DNA of 64,000 nucleotides from Cyprinodon diabolis (taxonomy: Eukaryota; Chordata; Actinopteri; Cyprinodontiformes; Cyprinodontidae), in NCBI GenBank assembly GCA_030533445.1, contig CM060064.1, forward strand, positions 39,587,787 through 39,651,786, given 5' to 3'. Below are positions 1-12,490 of the stretch, piece by piece (within the stretch, counting starts at the first letter, position 1; every line of letters starts with the position of its first letter). The translations under genes and the position numbers were made by a program. The notes below the pieces were generated by a model. The model saw only the letters and a program-made list of their open reading frames with translations, did not search any database and was not told where the DNA came from.

Positions 1-460
1 CTAAATAGCCCAGAGGAACCAGAATAAGATTTTAGAAGGTCCCAGTCAAAGTCTGGGCTAGGAACCTTTGTTTGGCCATGTTTATTGAAAACCCACAAAA
101 CTGAGAAACAAGCAGCATCACAGGAGTTGGTTTACTGGGGGTATTCAAACTATGGCTCAAGCCGAAAACCTCAAATTGGTATGGAAATCTAAGCTATGGC
201 AAAAAGGGCCACAGCTTATAAAAGTGCTATACATCTGAACAGTGCTGGCAGTGGGAAGGAGCAAGGACTGGGACATGGATTATTTGTTAGTAGCTGGCTT
301 AATGACAAACAGTAGCCTCAGTGGCAAATTTTTAAATTAGACTTAGACTGGTTTTATTTGCCATTTTGTTTACACAAGTGTAAAACAAAAATATATTTTG
401 TTTGGAACAGCTCTCTGGACAATTTCATCTTTTTAAAAGTGCAGCCTTGAAAAATAGTTT

Positions 461-463
<3 letters not shown>

Positions 464-506
<43 letters not shown>
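464..506. repeat. (AT)n microsatellite
   Basis: An uninterrupted AT dinucleotide run of about 43 bp, likely length-polymorphic. Confidence 0.9.
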
Positions 507-509
<3 letters not shown>

Positions 510-1063
510 AGTAATATAAACATATGACTTACAGACTTACATTTTTTTTTTTATTACACTAAATGCTTCACATTGAGGAGCAATTGTTAAGCAATGCTTT
601 ATGCAGAGCTGAACTCTCATAGCTCTATCAGGATTGGAAAGGAAACTTCATCCACTTCAGGACCTCACACTGCTGAGTCCAGCATGAACTCTAAATTGCT
701 CCTTTACTTCTGACCTTTAAGCACTTTGACACAGTCACTTTATATCACTGACTCTGTCACTTGGAAGCACAGGTCGTGCAGGTTTTGCAGCAGCTGAGCT
801 TTCACTTCCCTTTAAGTTTAACTGATGTGGTGCCCAGCTTTCTCAGGAAGGTTTTTAGTCCCAGTCCAGGCAGGACTTCACTTTGGATGTCTTTAAAATC
901 AATTTGCAACCTGACACAAGTGTCTAACGTAGTTCCCAAGCACATATCACTGCTGCAGCGAGCTTTCTTAACTGTCAGGAAACCAATCTTACCTGATAAT
1001 GGGAGCAGCTCTTACTGCCAATAGCCCTAAATGCTCTAATGGCATTTAGGATATGTAGAAAAC

Positions 1064-2058
1064 TAGTGATGTTATGAGATGAGCCGAGGCTTCGAGGCGT
1101 GTGTCGAGTAATGGAGGGGGCGTTTCCCCGAAGCGCGTGTCGAGGCTTGATTCATTTAGAGGAGGGGCCAAAATTGATGACGTCCGAGGCCTCGTTACCG
1201 TGATACCACGTGACCGCTTCGGAAAGTGGTTCAGAAAGCGCAAGAATTTTGAAAGGCATCTAAACAGCCTCAGTGTTCAGTCAAGATGTGGGAGTTTGGA
1301 GGAGAGATGCTCTCAGCTGGATAGAGTTTGGATAGATTCTAAGAATAGATTGGTTGGAAAAACAACCAATCTAGTTGCTAATTTGATTAGAATAAACAAT
1401 GTAATGATCAAAATTTCAGCAAACCACTGGACAAAGCCTGCGTTAACACGTCAGTGTTAAGAAGTATTTTCTACTGTGTCAGACTATCTACATAGGTGGC
1501 GTCAGCTGTAAGAGTCAGGCTCCCACTCTAGATGTTGATGGTTCAAGACCTGTCTTTGACTTTTGAAAATTTCGATTAAACTTAATTATTTTGGCTGATG
1601 AGACTAATTTGCATTGTTTTGCCAGAGTAAAAATATAGATTGGGTAAATTAGGTCGGTGCAGCCAAAAGATTGGTTGAACACAACTTCCAACCTGATTAA
1701 AACCAAAAAACGTGGAAAAACTATCATGTTTGTGTCTGCTTGAGTTTATTTCACTAAAATGACAGAAAAACGGTGCACCTTAAATTATTGTTCTAAGAAA
1801 TTTTACACTTAAAAAAACTTACAAAAGATTTTATTATACACACCCACCATTAATAATTTCAAGGGAACTTAAAAGGGGAAAAAAAGAAAAACAGTTGCAA
1901 AAAAAAAAATAAATCACAGATTTTATTACAAACTGTAGTTCTGCACTCCACCAGTAGGTGGTGACATGTTCACATGGAGCCTCATAAACTGTGGAGATCG
2001 TTGAAGCAATTTGGCCAAACGGTTCAATGCCTCATGATGCTTCATCTCACCATCACTA
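1064..2058. mobile_element. Non-autonomous hAT-like element with perfect 8-bp TSD
   Basis: The 8-mer TAGAAAAC occurs immediately before (1056-1063) and after (2059-2066) the element. Its termini are inverted: TAGTGATG at the left and CATCACTA at the right, with imperfect similarity (GAGATGA-GC, GAGGC) continuing inwards. An 8-bp duplication plus short TIRs is the hAT signature. The left 200 bp is CpG- and GC-rich (cgaggc/gtcgag motifs); the rest is AT-rich. A 119-codon frame (1101-1460) resembles no transposase I know. A tRNA B-box-like string at 1540-1550 lies inside. The superfamily call rests on TSD and TIR only. Confidence 0.7.
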
Positions 2059-2154
2059 TAGAAAACTGAATTTAGTCAAGGAAAAGCTCTGTAGAAACAT
2101 CAAGAATCTACCTCTACCTTTTTAATGTATTAGAAATAGTACATTCTAAGTTAT

Positions 2155-2520
2155 TGAGAAGCCTACTAATTACCACCTGCTTTCTAGCCTGCTGCTAGTG
2201 GCCCTGATTGGTAGCCATTGGTCATTTTTCCAATCTGCTAGCTTGCTGCTGGTAGACTTGCTTGCTAGCTAACACCTGGAAGCCTCCTTGTTAGCCTGCT
2301 GCTAATAGCCCTGACTACTAGCCACCACCCGGATTCCAGTCTGCTAGCCTACTGTTTGGTAGCATTGCCTGTTAGTTACCATCTGGAAGTTTCTCTGCTA
2401 GCCTGCTGCTTGTTGCCTTTATTGCAAGCCACCACCTTGCTGTCCTGTTTGCTAGTCCTGCCTGCCATCTGGAAACCTCTGTCCTAGCCTAATGCTAGTA
2501 GCCCTGTCTGCTCATCTTCT
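2155..2520 (+). repeat. Diverged ~50-55-bp tandem units at the LINE 5' end
   Basis: About six to seven degenerate units built on tgctagcctgctgctagtag, followed by ccctg and a ccacc-tggaagcct segment, recur with a 50-55-bp spacing; one unit is shorter. They end just before the first long frame of the LINE, the position of a 5' UTR. Tandem 5' units act as promoters in some LINEs; here that is inference only. Confidence 0.65.
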
Positions 2521-2538
2521 CCGTGATAACCTGCTATC

Positions 2539-3639
2539 ATGCACTTTTTTATCATCTTCATACTTGTACAGGCCAGCCCTATTTTAGATGAAATTAAAAG
2601 CCCCAAAATTGGCAACAATTACTCTGTACATTTGAACTATAGTCATTTTTTAATTTCACCCACAAGTGTCTGTGAGTTTTATCACCAACCAATCAGCTTG
2701 TGTCATCCATACAATGCTTACTGTTTACAAGTGAAAGTTAATAAGATGTTATATCTTCAGAATCTATTGGTGCTAAATGACTATTTTGTTGTCTCTGATT
2801 ATCCATGTTCCCAGTTCATAGAGGACAGAAATAATGATAAATATTATGCATCCAAACAAAAACTTGGCTGTATGCTCTTATTGATGTTGTCTGGTAATAT
2901 TCAGCCTAATCCTGGTCCCGCTAACACTTTGCAATCCTTATCCACTCCTTCAGATTTCAAAAACAGACATGGCCTTGGTTTTATGCATCTAAATGTCAGA
3001 AGCCTTGTCCCTAAAATGGATATGATTAAGATCTGGACAAATACAACAAAAACTGATATTATTATTGTTTCTGAAACCTGGCTAAAAAAATCTGTACCGG
3101 ATGAATTAATCTTAATTGAAGGATATAAAGTTTATAGATCGGATCGGGTCGGCAAAGGAGGTGGGGTTGCAATATATGTAAAATCTAAGTTTACAAGCTC
3201 TGTAACCCTATCAGTTACTAAAGCGAAACAGTTTGAAATCCTGGCAATCAAAGTTAACATCTCAAAGGGCTCTGATATTACTGTAGTTGGTTGCTATAGG
3301 CCTCCATCTGCTTCAAATGATGCTTTCCAATCTATATCTGCTATATTACATCAAATAAACGATTCTGAATTTATTCTCATTGGTGATTTGAATTGGGACT
3401 GGCTTTCAGAAAAATCTGATTGTTTTAAAGAATTGTGTAATGACCTAAATTTAGTGCAACTAATTAATGAACCAACAAGAATAAATCCCAAAGCACAAAT
3501 TAAATCAACCCTACTTGATCTCATCATAACAAATACGGTTCACAAATACACCTCAACAGCCGTATTTTGTAATGACGTCAGTGACCACTGTGTAGTTGCT
3601 TGTGTAAAATCCCCAAGGCTAAACCCCGTATTATCCTAA
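2539..3639 (+). pseudogene. LINE ORF, endonuclease part
   Basis: A 366-codon open frame. Endonuclease motifs appear in order: MHLNVRSL, VSETWLKK, a glycine-rich GKGGGVAIYV, VGCYRPP, LIGDLNWDW, LLDLIITN and VSDHCVV, the last being the catalytic SDH. Upstream, residues 119-127 read GNIQPNPGP, an NPGP motif similar to 2A-like peptides found in some LINEs. The first ~110 residues are poorly conserved and the true start is unclear. The frame ends shortly after the endonuclease, and the remainder of the polyprotein is in other frames. Confidence 0.85.
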
Positions 3640-3718
3640 AAAGACATTTTAAAAGATTTGAACAACAGGCCTTTTTGCATGATCTCTATCACAGTGATCT
3701 TAACAGGGTATTTTCAGG

Positions 3719-5800
3719 TTGTTTTCAGATGTTGAATTGGCATGGGATTTTTTTCATTCAATCTTTCTCTCCATTGTAAATAAACATTTAGCAATAAAAA
3801 AGTTCAGAATTAGTGGTAAGGACAATCCTTGGTTTTCAGATAGTCTTTCAGAACTAATTTGTATCAGAAACAAATTATGGGCACAAGCTAGATTCTCAAA
3901 TTCATCCGCTGATTGGACTGCATTTAGGGCTTTAAGAAACAAGTGTACACTAATGATTAGAAAGTCCAAATCAGAGTTTTACTTACAGTCATTTACAGAC
4001 AACATAAACTACCCTTTAAAGTTTTGGAAATCAGTTAAATCTTTGTCTGGTACTCAAGTAATCTCAAACCTCCCTGAACAGATTATTATTGGTTCAGATG
4101 AAATAAAAGACAAAGCAACTATGGTCAGTCAGTTTAACAAACACTTTATCCAGGCTGGATTTATATTTGACCAAACTGTAAAGGATTCTGTTTCATGTCC
4201 CCTCAGCAACAGAAAATGAGGATGTAATCGGAGAACTCTTTTATTTTAAACCTATTTCAACATCAGAGGTTCATAAAGCCCTAAGAGACATTGATCACAA
4301 AAAGTCTCCAGGCCCTGATAATCTGGATCCATTTCTATTAAAAATATCAGCTGACATCATTGCTGATCCCATTGGTCATATCTTTAATCTGAGTCTTCTT
4401 TCCAGCTCCATTCCTAAAAGTTGGAAGGCAGCTTATGTTCTCCCTTTACACAAAGGTGGAGACCCTTCAGAGTTAAATAATTATCGGCCAATATCCAAAC
4501 TATCAGCTCTGCCTAAGATCCTAGAGTCACTTGTAAATATACAATTAAAAGAGTTTTTAGCTGACAAAAACATCTTAAATCATTTTCAATCAGGTTTTAG
4601 AAGTGGCCATAGCACTATCACTGCTGCCACACTGGTGACAAATGATATTGTCAGGGCCTTGGATAGAAAACAACACTGTGCTGCATTATTTGTTGATCTT
4701 TCCAAGGCGTTCGATTCAGTTGATCATGAATTGTTATTGAACAAATTACGATAGTTGGCTTATGTGCAAAGGCTGTTACATGGTTCCAGAATTATCTTGT
4801 AGATCGTACATAATGTGTCCATGCAGAAGGTTATAAATCTGAATTTCTTGAGATAACCAAAGGGGTCCCACAAGGATCTATTCTGGGGCCCATTCTGTTT
4901 TCAATTTTTATAAATGATTTAGGTGCTGATGTTCAAGCAAAAATACATTTATATGCTGATGATACAGTGGTTTACACTCACGCCCCCACCACTTTAGGGG
5001 CTATACAGGAACTTCAGGTTGCATTTCAGGCATTACAAAAGACATTGTTAAGTTTAAAATTGGTTTTAAATACACAGAAAACAAAGTTTATGGTTTTCTC
5101 AAAAGCTCGATCACAGCTACTTGACAATTGTAGTATCTTGTCCTTAGATGGGAAATCCATTGAGAGAGTGTCTTCATACAAGTACTTGGGAATATGGATA
5201 GATGATAAGCTTTCTTTTAAAGTACATATCAATACATTAGTGAAGAAGCTTAAAGTAAAGCTTGGTTTTTACTTCAGAAATAAATCTTGTTTTACCTTCA
5301 GTGCTAAGAAGAAAATTGTAGAAGCTACCTTTTTGTCTGTGATTGATTATGGAGATATATTGTACATGCATGCTGCATCCTCCATCTTGCATCACATTGA
5401 CTCAGTGTACCATGCATCATTACAATTCATTACAAATTCTAAGTCACTTACTCATCACTGCATTCTTTATGATCTAGTTGGTTGGACATCACTAACAATT
5501 CGTAGAAAACAGCACTGGTATATCTTTATCTACAAAGCAATACTTGGTAAACTCCCACTTTACCTCTGTAACCTCCTCTCTGTGAGTTCCGGTAGTTATC
5601 AGTTGCACTCCTCTCAGTGGTTACTTTTTAATGTACCCCGAGCTTCAACTGAGTTGGGAAAAACTGCATTCTCCTACTCTGCACCTTGGGGATGGAATAA
5701 CCTCCAGAAAGAGCTCAAATTAGAAACTCTCGTGTCCATTAATGAATTTAAAGCAACCATGAAGAATGTAGTGATGGAGATATGTACTTGTTTTTCTTGA
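3719..5800 (+). pseudogene. LINE ORF, reverse transcriptase part, frameshifted
   Basis: RT blocks are readable across three segments. Frame 2 (3719-4219) holds the linker. Frame 3 (about 4209-4755) has KSPGPDNLDPF, PLHKGG, NNYRPIS, HFQSGFRSGHST and FVDLSKAFDSVDHELL, and is ended by a TAG near 4753. Frame 2 resumes (about 4756-5800) with KGVPQGSILGPILF, the YADD catalytic box at 4952-4963, YKYLGIWIDDKLSF and a C-terminal domain. A further TAA lies near 4810. Disruption at 4209-4219 and about 4753 makes it non-functional. Confidence 0.88.
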
Positions 5801-8008
5801 GATGCTCAATGTGTTTTAACATACTGCTCTGATTTTATTTTTTTGTGTTTTTAATTTTTTTAATTCTTTATTTTGCAATTTTGCTACCTAGGCCAGGTCT
5901 CTCTTGAAAAAGAGATTCTGAATCTCAATGGGACTTCCTGGTTAAATAAAGGTTAAATAAATAAAAAAAAAATTAGAAAAAAATAAAAAAGTATAAATAA
6001 AAACAATGGATCTCTTGACTGCTTATTGTACTTTACAGTGAATATTGAAACACAGGTATGGAAAAAAACATTTTAGAGTAACTTTTTCTTTTTTGTCCCT
6101 CATATTTAATTTTGCTCTTTTCACGTAATATGTAAGATAAGAAGACAATGAAGAAAAAAAGGGCGGTGTATTATTTCTTCGATGTCTGGCTTTCTGAAAA
6201 GCATTCTGTTTCCTGAGATTAATTTTGACTATGCAGATTAGCTGAAATACACCAACATACATTCATTGCCATTTGAGCATTGAGTGGTTGAGTCAGGTAA
6301 TGTAAAACTTTTAGAGCCAGGAAATGACAAATGCCTGAATCCAACCTTGAGGTCTTTCTACCTACCTAACCCACTTTCAAAAGAGTAATCTCTGTTGGTC
6401 AGCAAATGAACTGCAGAATAAACGTTGAATAAATTGTTTTCAGGTCATTATTAACATTAATAGAAAATCCCTTTATTTGTTCCACAATAGGAAAATTAGC
6501 AGATGGTTTTATAACAGTGAAATACTCAGTCTCAACAGGGCAAGTGATCTTTCTACTTCAAGTTGCTAAGTTTCTTTTTCACTGATTCTGCAGACATATA
6601 GAACCCAGCATTAAGGGAGAAGTGCCTATAATGCTTCTCCAGATACAACAATTTTGTTTTCATGCATCAACAGAGGTGTTTACTCATCTCTCAATCGTAT
6701 TTATATAAGCTGGAAGCATCCTTGCTATTCTTTATGGCACATTGACTTCCCTCTTTCCTTTTTTAATGAATCCACAAAGAGACCGAGGCATTCAGAGGGC
6801 TGCGTGTTATTGTAGTTTTGAGAAAAAAAAGAGGTACCTCTGTCTGATGAGAAAGAAGAATCTTGTAACAAAAATCTCTGATGCCATATTTATCCCCCCA
6901 ACACATCCCACAATTCATTACTTTAAACTATTTTTTTCTATGTCTGTTTTTCAATTTTAAATGTCACCAGAATATGTACTGTAGGATCTTTAAACCATGT
7001 TTCCCCCCTTCCCTGGATTTAAACCCTGACTCTTCACAAAGCAACATTTTCTAAGGTGGGGAAAAACAAGATAACATGCTATTCCACACAAACATTTGAT
7101 AATCTTCAGTAAACTCCTTATACCTACAGTATAGTTAAGTTTAGGCTTATTTCCCCTTATGACATCATGAAGGGCATGCTTTTCAAACAGACCATTTTGA
7201 GCTCACTTAGCTTAGATGTGGAGAAAGGCAATGATAGAGGTGAAGGTTTTTCATTTTTGAACCTCATACACAGACTTCAGGACACATATGATTGTCACAC
7301 AATGTTCATAATGTGAACTTTGCAAAGAGTATTAACCATTCAAAATGTCCCCACTTTCCTTTATGGGCCCTTAGCTGGTCCCCCTTCAATTCCTTTTTAG
7401 ATATCAATATTTGTACTAAAATATTCCTTCTGTCATGATTTGTGGACATTAAGAGTCAGAGTGAAAAAATATACAAGAGGAGGTAACTCGAGTGGCTGGA
7501 AGTTGTAGGGGATTTCGCTAGGAGTTTGAGGGAAGTTGGCTGCCATTTGGCTTAGTTTGACTCGGAAGGGCCATTTAGAATGGCTGCCATTGTGAAATGG
7601 AACCTTTACAATAATGAAGTGTGACAAACAAGAACCAACTTGAACAGAAATACCAATAAGTTAGTGGAACAACATTTCAAGGTAGCAAAATGTTGTTAGA
7701 AATTTGCAGTAAACATTGGCTGTCATCTGCACGGATCAAGTCTCTATGATAGGTGATGCTAAGTGTTCAGCGTCTCCATAGAAGCCAGTAAAGGAGAAAA
7801 CGAGGAACACAATGAAAATGGGAAAATCTGAGTCCCTCTGGAATGCTTCAGCACTGGGGAACTCAGAAATACTCTTGGCAAATGATGAGCTTGATGAGAA
7901 ATTTTTCAAGCAAGGGTTCAAATACAAGTGATTTTTGTGAAAAATAATGCTAAACAAATAGACCAGTAAAAGTTCTTTTGGATCAAGTTTCAGTTTGATT
8001 ATAGCAAC

Positions 8009-8037
8009 ACATAGCAACTATAAAATAGTTGCTATGT
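8009..8037. repeat. Perfect hairpin, 13-bp stem
   Basis: ACATAGCAACTAT, loop AAA, ATAGTTGCTATGT. It abuts the left edge of the LINE fragment that follows and an overlapping imperfect ATAGCAAC direct repeat precedes it. No function assigned. Confidence 0.7.
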
Positions 8038-8049
8038 ATAATTATAAGA

Positions 8050-8870
8050 GAAGGTAATGCAGAAGATCTCATGCATTTTTCCAGGACCAAAGAAGTCTCA
8101 GCCAACAGTCTTCAATGACTATAGACTTGTTGCCATGACATCCCACATCATGAAAAGCCTAGAGACTTCTGTTGGTTCATCTCAGCAAACAAACAAGCAG
8201 CTTTCAAGACCCCCTGCAGTTTGCTTATCGCCGTGGAGTTAATGATGCCATTATACACCTTCTTCAACAAACCTACTGTAATTTAGACGGTGCAGACAGC
8301 ACTGTCCGGATCATGTTCTTTGATTTATCCAGTGCATTTAAGATGATTCAGCCTGACTTACGTTCTGGGAAAATCTTCAAGACTCAGATGGAGGCATCAA
8401 CAATCTTCTGCATCAATGACTACCTGACAAACAAACCGCAGTTTGTATAAATAGCTTAGTTTTCACCTGGAAAACAAACTTGACCGCAGGCACAACTGTG
8501 ATGCTGTGAAAAAGGTAAAGAGCAGAATATACTTCTTAAGGAGGATTGTGTCCTTCAGTGTTTGCAATAAAATGCTGCATCTCTTCTATAAATCTGTTGT
8601 GTAGAATGTGATCTGCCGGGTTAACAGCCTCAGAACAAACCTAACAACAGTGGATTACTGACAACACTGTATATCATCTCAAAAAGACTGTTGAACATCA
8701 ACAGTGTCTTCAGTCAGAGGCTTGTCCAGATCAGTGCAAGATAGACCGCTACAGAAGATCCTTCCTGCTTAAAGCTATCTACATCTACAATAACTCGATG
8801 AACAAAGGCAGATGAGTAACTTCAACATTTCATTTCCCTTGAGGATTAATGCAGTATTTTTGAATTTAAT
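8050..8870 (+). mobile_element. LINE fragment (reverse transcriptase remnant)
   Basis: Two overlapping frames give PGPKKSQPTVFNDYRLVAMT and then DPLQFAYRRGVNDAIIHLLQ. These are followed by TVRIMFFDLSSAFKMIQPDL and a DYLTNKPQFV ending near 8449, which is the RT core of a Jockey-group LINE. After an internal deletion that removes the YADD box, similarity resumes (8464-8600) with LENKLD and SRIYFLRRIVSFSVCNKML. The 3' end (about 8827-8862) has tttcccttgaggattaatgc, typical of this family. Stops and deletions make it a relic. Confidence 0.8.
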
Positions 8871-9836
8871 ATAAATAATATATATATATATATTTTTTTT
8901 TTACTGTGCAGAAAGTGTCATTCTACATCTCGATTCAGCATGCACATTTAACACACTTTCCTTTGTTATCTGTTGGGATGAAGAGATCAGAGGGGCAAGG
9001 TTTGCCTCATCTACATCACAGCCAAGAGAATTGTGTCAGCTGCAGAGTCTACAAGGGACCATTCTCATTTTCTTCTATCAAGATCTCAAGTGATGATGGC
9101 TAAGATGGAGGGAGCAGATCAGAAAACTGGGGAGAGTAGCAGAGCAAATAAGGAATAGAAGAGGTTTAATGATTGCTTTGAAATTCACATGAGTCAACAC
9201 TTGCTCAACATTGCTTGGTTATTGTGAGCATCTCAATAAGCATTTGTCATTTGCTTAATTACTCCTTGAAATAAACGCATGGACCCACACAAGCAAACAC
9301 TAAATAGAAATCACAAAGGTGTAAACATGTACAGAAAACACTCAGATGCAACCTCATCCTGAAGATGAGCTCCTGTCACACCCACACTCAGATTAACTAT
9401 CTGAATCTGTGAGTCACACAAGGAGACTAAAACCCTGTTTATATATGCACAGCGCTGATGTATTCATTTAAGCATCTCCCACATTCTATTTCACAGTAAT
9501 TTTTCCAACGAGTTTTGAAGGCACAAGTCTTTGGTTGAAATCCTCAGGATCTAAGATAAGACTTGAAAAGGAAAACACACGTAATTTGATCAGAAAAAGG
9601 CCTGCAAATATGAAATTCAGGATTTAAGATAAGCTCCTGCTGCTGTGAAGAAGTTTTAAATCCACAAATATGTTGCTCTTCAGATGAATTTTGAACATAG
9701 AAATAGTACCCAGCCATGTTGGGTCCTGTTATAGTAAATTTCACACCCTGAACCAAGAAGTTAAGGAATAAAAGGAGTAAAATCAGATTTGATTAATGTC
9801 ACACTACACCTCTGGATTATAAATCTGAATTGTTCA

Positions 9837-10669
9837 TAGGGCTGGGCGATATAGAAAAAAAGCTTATCGATAAAAAAAAATGCATATTGATCGATATCGA
9901 TAATTATTGAAAAGATTTAAAACCATATTTTATGTGCAGCTCTGCCTGGACTTTTTATGATATTGCTAAATGATTTAATTTTAATAAAGAACACAAACAC
10001 AGACTTCCAATTAAATATTTATTTAACCAACTTTTTTAACCATAACAGAATTGTTTTAAAGAAAAATAACTTAAAAGACCTGAGTTATGTTATTAAATAC
10101 TGACAAAGAATAAACTAAAGTGACCAAAATAAATATAACAAATAAACCTGGTTCAGCTTAGTTTCCTGCTTTAACCTGAGTTATTACTTTGAAGTTGCTG
10201 GCACCTCAGCATTTTTCTCTCAATTGTTAGAACTACGTGGGAAACTGCCCAAAACTTTATATATATATTTTCCCGAAATTCCCGAAGATTCCTTGGAGGA
10301 GAGTCGCGGCGGGTCCTACACAGCTCGCACTCTAGCGGGTGTGAGCGGCTGAGATGATAAAAAAAAAAAAAAAAAGTTGGTTGTGTTATCAGACTTCGTT
10401 TTCACTGGTTCCCGACACATTTTACAGATGACTGTGGTTTGTTTTTTGTCCGACTTGCCATGACCGAAATACTGCCAAACTGGCGAACTACAAAAACCTT
10501 GCATGTGCTCTGTGTTGTGGTTTGAGAGGGCGGCGCTTTGTGACGCCATGCCTTGGTCCAGAAGGAAAACTGCGTTTCTTTATCGAACTTTTATCGAGCC
10601 TATTTTTTTCTATTGCGCCACACGTCTATCGATCGATATATATCGTTATTGAATTATCGCCCAGCCCTA
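9837..10669 (-). mobile_element. hAT deletion derivative with 8-bp TSD
   Basis: The ATTGTTCA duplication flanks it (9829-9836 and 10670-10677). Its terminal inverted repeats are TAGGGCTGGGCGAT (9837-9850) and the exact complement at 10656-10669, followed by further imperfect atatcgataa similarity. At the right end, on the minus strand, is the beginning of a transposase-like frame with a BED-type zinc finger. The coding part is then lost, leaving 833 bp. Features are those of hAT elements. Confidence 0.85.
10316..10549 (-). pseudogene. Truncated BED-zinc-finger transposase start (hAT)
   Basis: A 77-codon frame. Residues about 22-58 read SPVWQYFGHGKSDKKQTTVI then CKMCREPVKTKSDNTTN, the N-terminal half of a BED finger with its C-x2-C pair. 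The frame runs into an A/T homopolymer (poly-F) exactly where the histidine pair should come, so the finger is incomplete and no catalytic domain follows. It lies wholly within the hAT-like element at 9837-10669. Confidence 0.75.
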
Positions 10670-12329
10670 ATTGTTCATACCCCTTAAAGACATTAGAAAC
10701 CATATAACTTTTTAAAGCACTAAGATAAATACCCCAACTAGTCAGAGTAAAAAATATCCTTAATGTTTTATGTGCGAACAAAGACCCATAAATCCTTTTC
10801 CCGCTGTCCACCCGGGTCAAGCGACTCAGAAAGTGACCCGTGTTAAAATCGCCTCGGCTCTGATTAGCATGCCGAAGGAACAACAGACCTGGGTTGACGT
10901 GACAGATAAAGAGACAGACAGATAAAAGAGGAAAATGATAAAGTACACTCACTACGCCTTGCCTTCCTTACATTCTTGCGCTCCATTGTTTACTTCCCGG
11001 ATTTCTGTCGCATTGGTGACATCATCAGCTCTAACCCTACGCCATGGTGTCACCAGATACGCAGCAGTGGCGGGACAGAGACCACGCAGCCAGCGGTGAG
11101 TTAGACCCAGCTTTTATTGCCATTAGGGAATGAGTTAATGGGTCGACACATGTTTGAAAAACACACGTTAAATCGCTATTTTTAATGGGAAAGAGGCTCT
11201 AGATTCTAAAATTGGAACTCTAAGAGGCCTTTTATACCCTCCACTATGGCTCTTACTATACTGCAAAAACAAAACACTTTGCAAACATTTCTTAAATTAA
11301 GAGTATTTATCTTTAATTTAGTAGGTAAATAAAATTATCTTCCAAGGGAATAGGATTTGTACCCTTAAAATAAAATAATTTGATATTATGCACTCTAATT
11401 AAGAGACTGCAGTTGTTATTTTTATTTTTATTTCATATTGTCTTATTCCACCTGCAAAGTATCAATTGAAGAAAAAATTGCACATATTGTAATAAAAATG
11501 GACTCACTTATATTTGAACTTTTGCAGTGTCGCTTTGACTTGAAATTATGAACTGAGTATTGTTTTAAAATACAGAATTAACAATTAGAAGCACAGTGTG
11601 CCACAGGTCTTTTTTAAGCTCAAATAATGACATAGCTGTAATTCACAAAACAGTTTTAGTGCATTGCTCTCATCCTTGACTCTCAATATTCACTGGAATA
11701 AATTGTCTTGTCTGGAACTATCAAATCTTTATATTAAAGTAACCTTAAATATTCATATCATAAAAATTATCATTTTAAATATTACACATTCCACAGAACC
11801 CAATGAAATACACTTTAAATACAAAATATTGGAATTATGAACCATCCATCATCTGCTGTCCTTGGCCACAGTTAAAGAGATACATGAACCATATGGTAAG
11901 TGACACTAAAGAAGAAAGCAGAACTGTGTGAGGGGGTCTTACAGCTTGGAAACACATTTTCCCTCTGAGAAAGCCTTTGAGGCTGTTTTTTACTCCTTTC
12001 ATTAAAGAAAAAAACATGCACTTCATGCCACCAACACATCTCATGCTTGCAGTAAAACATCAGATGCTTCTGGTAGGTTCTTGTGCAAAACTGCTGCAAA
12101 AAAAGTTACAGGTATGCACCAGCAACAACAGCGAGCTAAAAAAAAACAAAATAAACTTGTACATCCATGCTCAAGCTGTCAATATGATTAATTACAAACA
12201 ACATTAAAATAATTAGCATAACAGCTTGAACGTAAACATATTTAAGGAAATTCTTAGATCATAACAGAATGGTTCATGTCCTAGGTAAGACTTCCTCTAT
12301 TCTGGCCCTTTAAGTTCGGTGTCCTGCTC

Positions 12330-12490
12330 ATTTTAGTTGCATCTCTGCTTCCACAAGCGTATCAAATTGCTGAATTACCTGCTCAGCATGTGATAAACTT
12401 CCCCAGAGTTCTGCTAATGACCTGATTATTTGACTCAGGTGTGTTGAAGCAGAGTGATATCTAAAAGATGCAGGACACCAGGCCTCAAGG
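12330..12490. repeat. Short interspersed repeat, family shared with 49946-50100
   Basis: It has inverted halves, tgtcctgctcattttagttg... and ...gatgcaggacaccaggcctc, around gactcaggtgtgttgaagca. The same motifs (acacctgaatca, tgtgtgttgga, gcaggataccag) occur at 49946-50100. It resembles a common short non-autonomous DNA element of fish; superfamily not determined. Confidence 0.6.

Larger units (their letters stand above)
2155..5970 (+). mobile_element. Decayed L2/Rex1-type (Jockey-group) LINE, near full length
   Basis: The layout is a 5' region of diverged tandem units (2155-2520), an apurinic-type endonuclease domain, a reverse transcriptase domain and a 3' tail. The tail carries a small hairpin (tctctcttgaaaaagaga) and then ttaaataaaggttaaataaataaa, a 3' end common in teleost LINEs. 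No RNase H domain was seen. Coding is spread over frames 1, 2 and 3 with at least two frameshifts and in-frame stops, so the copy is dead. It lies opposite to thsd7a transcription. Clade assignment within L2/CR1/Rex1 is uncertain. Confidence 0.88.

Noticed and set aside
761..1024. 87-codon plus-strand frame
   Set aside because: No recognisable domain, no splice or promoter context; likely chance.
1490..1560. tRNA-like string with B-box-like ggttcaagacc
   Set aside because: No cloverleaf could be built and it lies inside the hAT-like element at 1064-2058.
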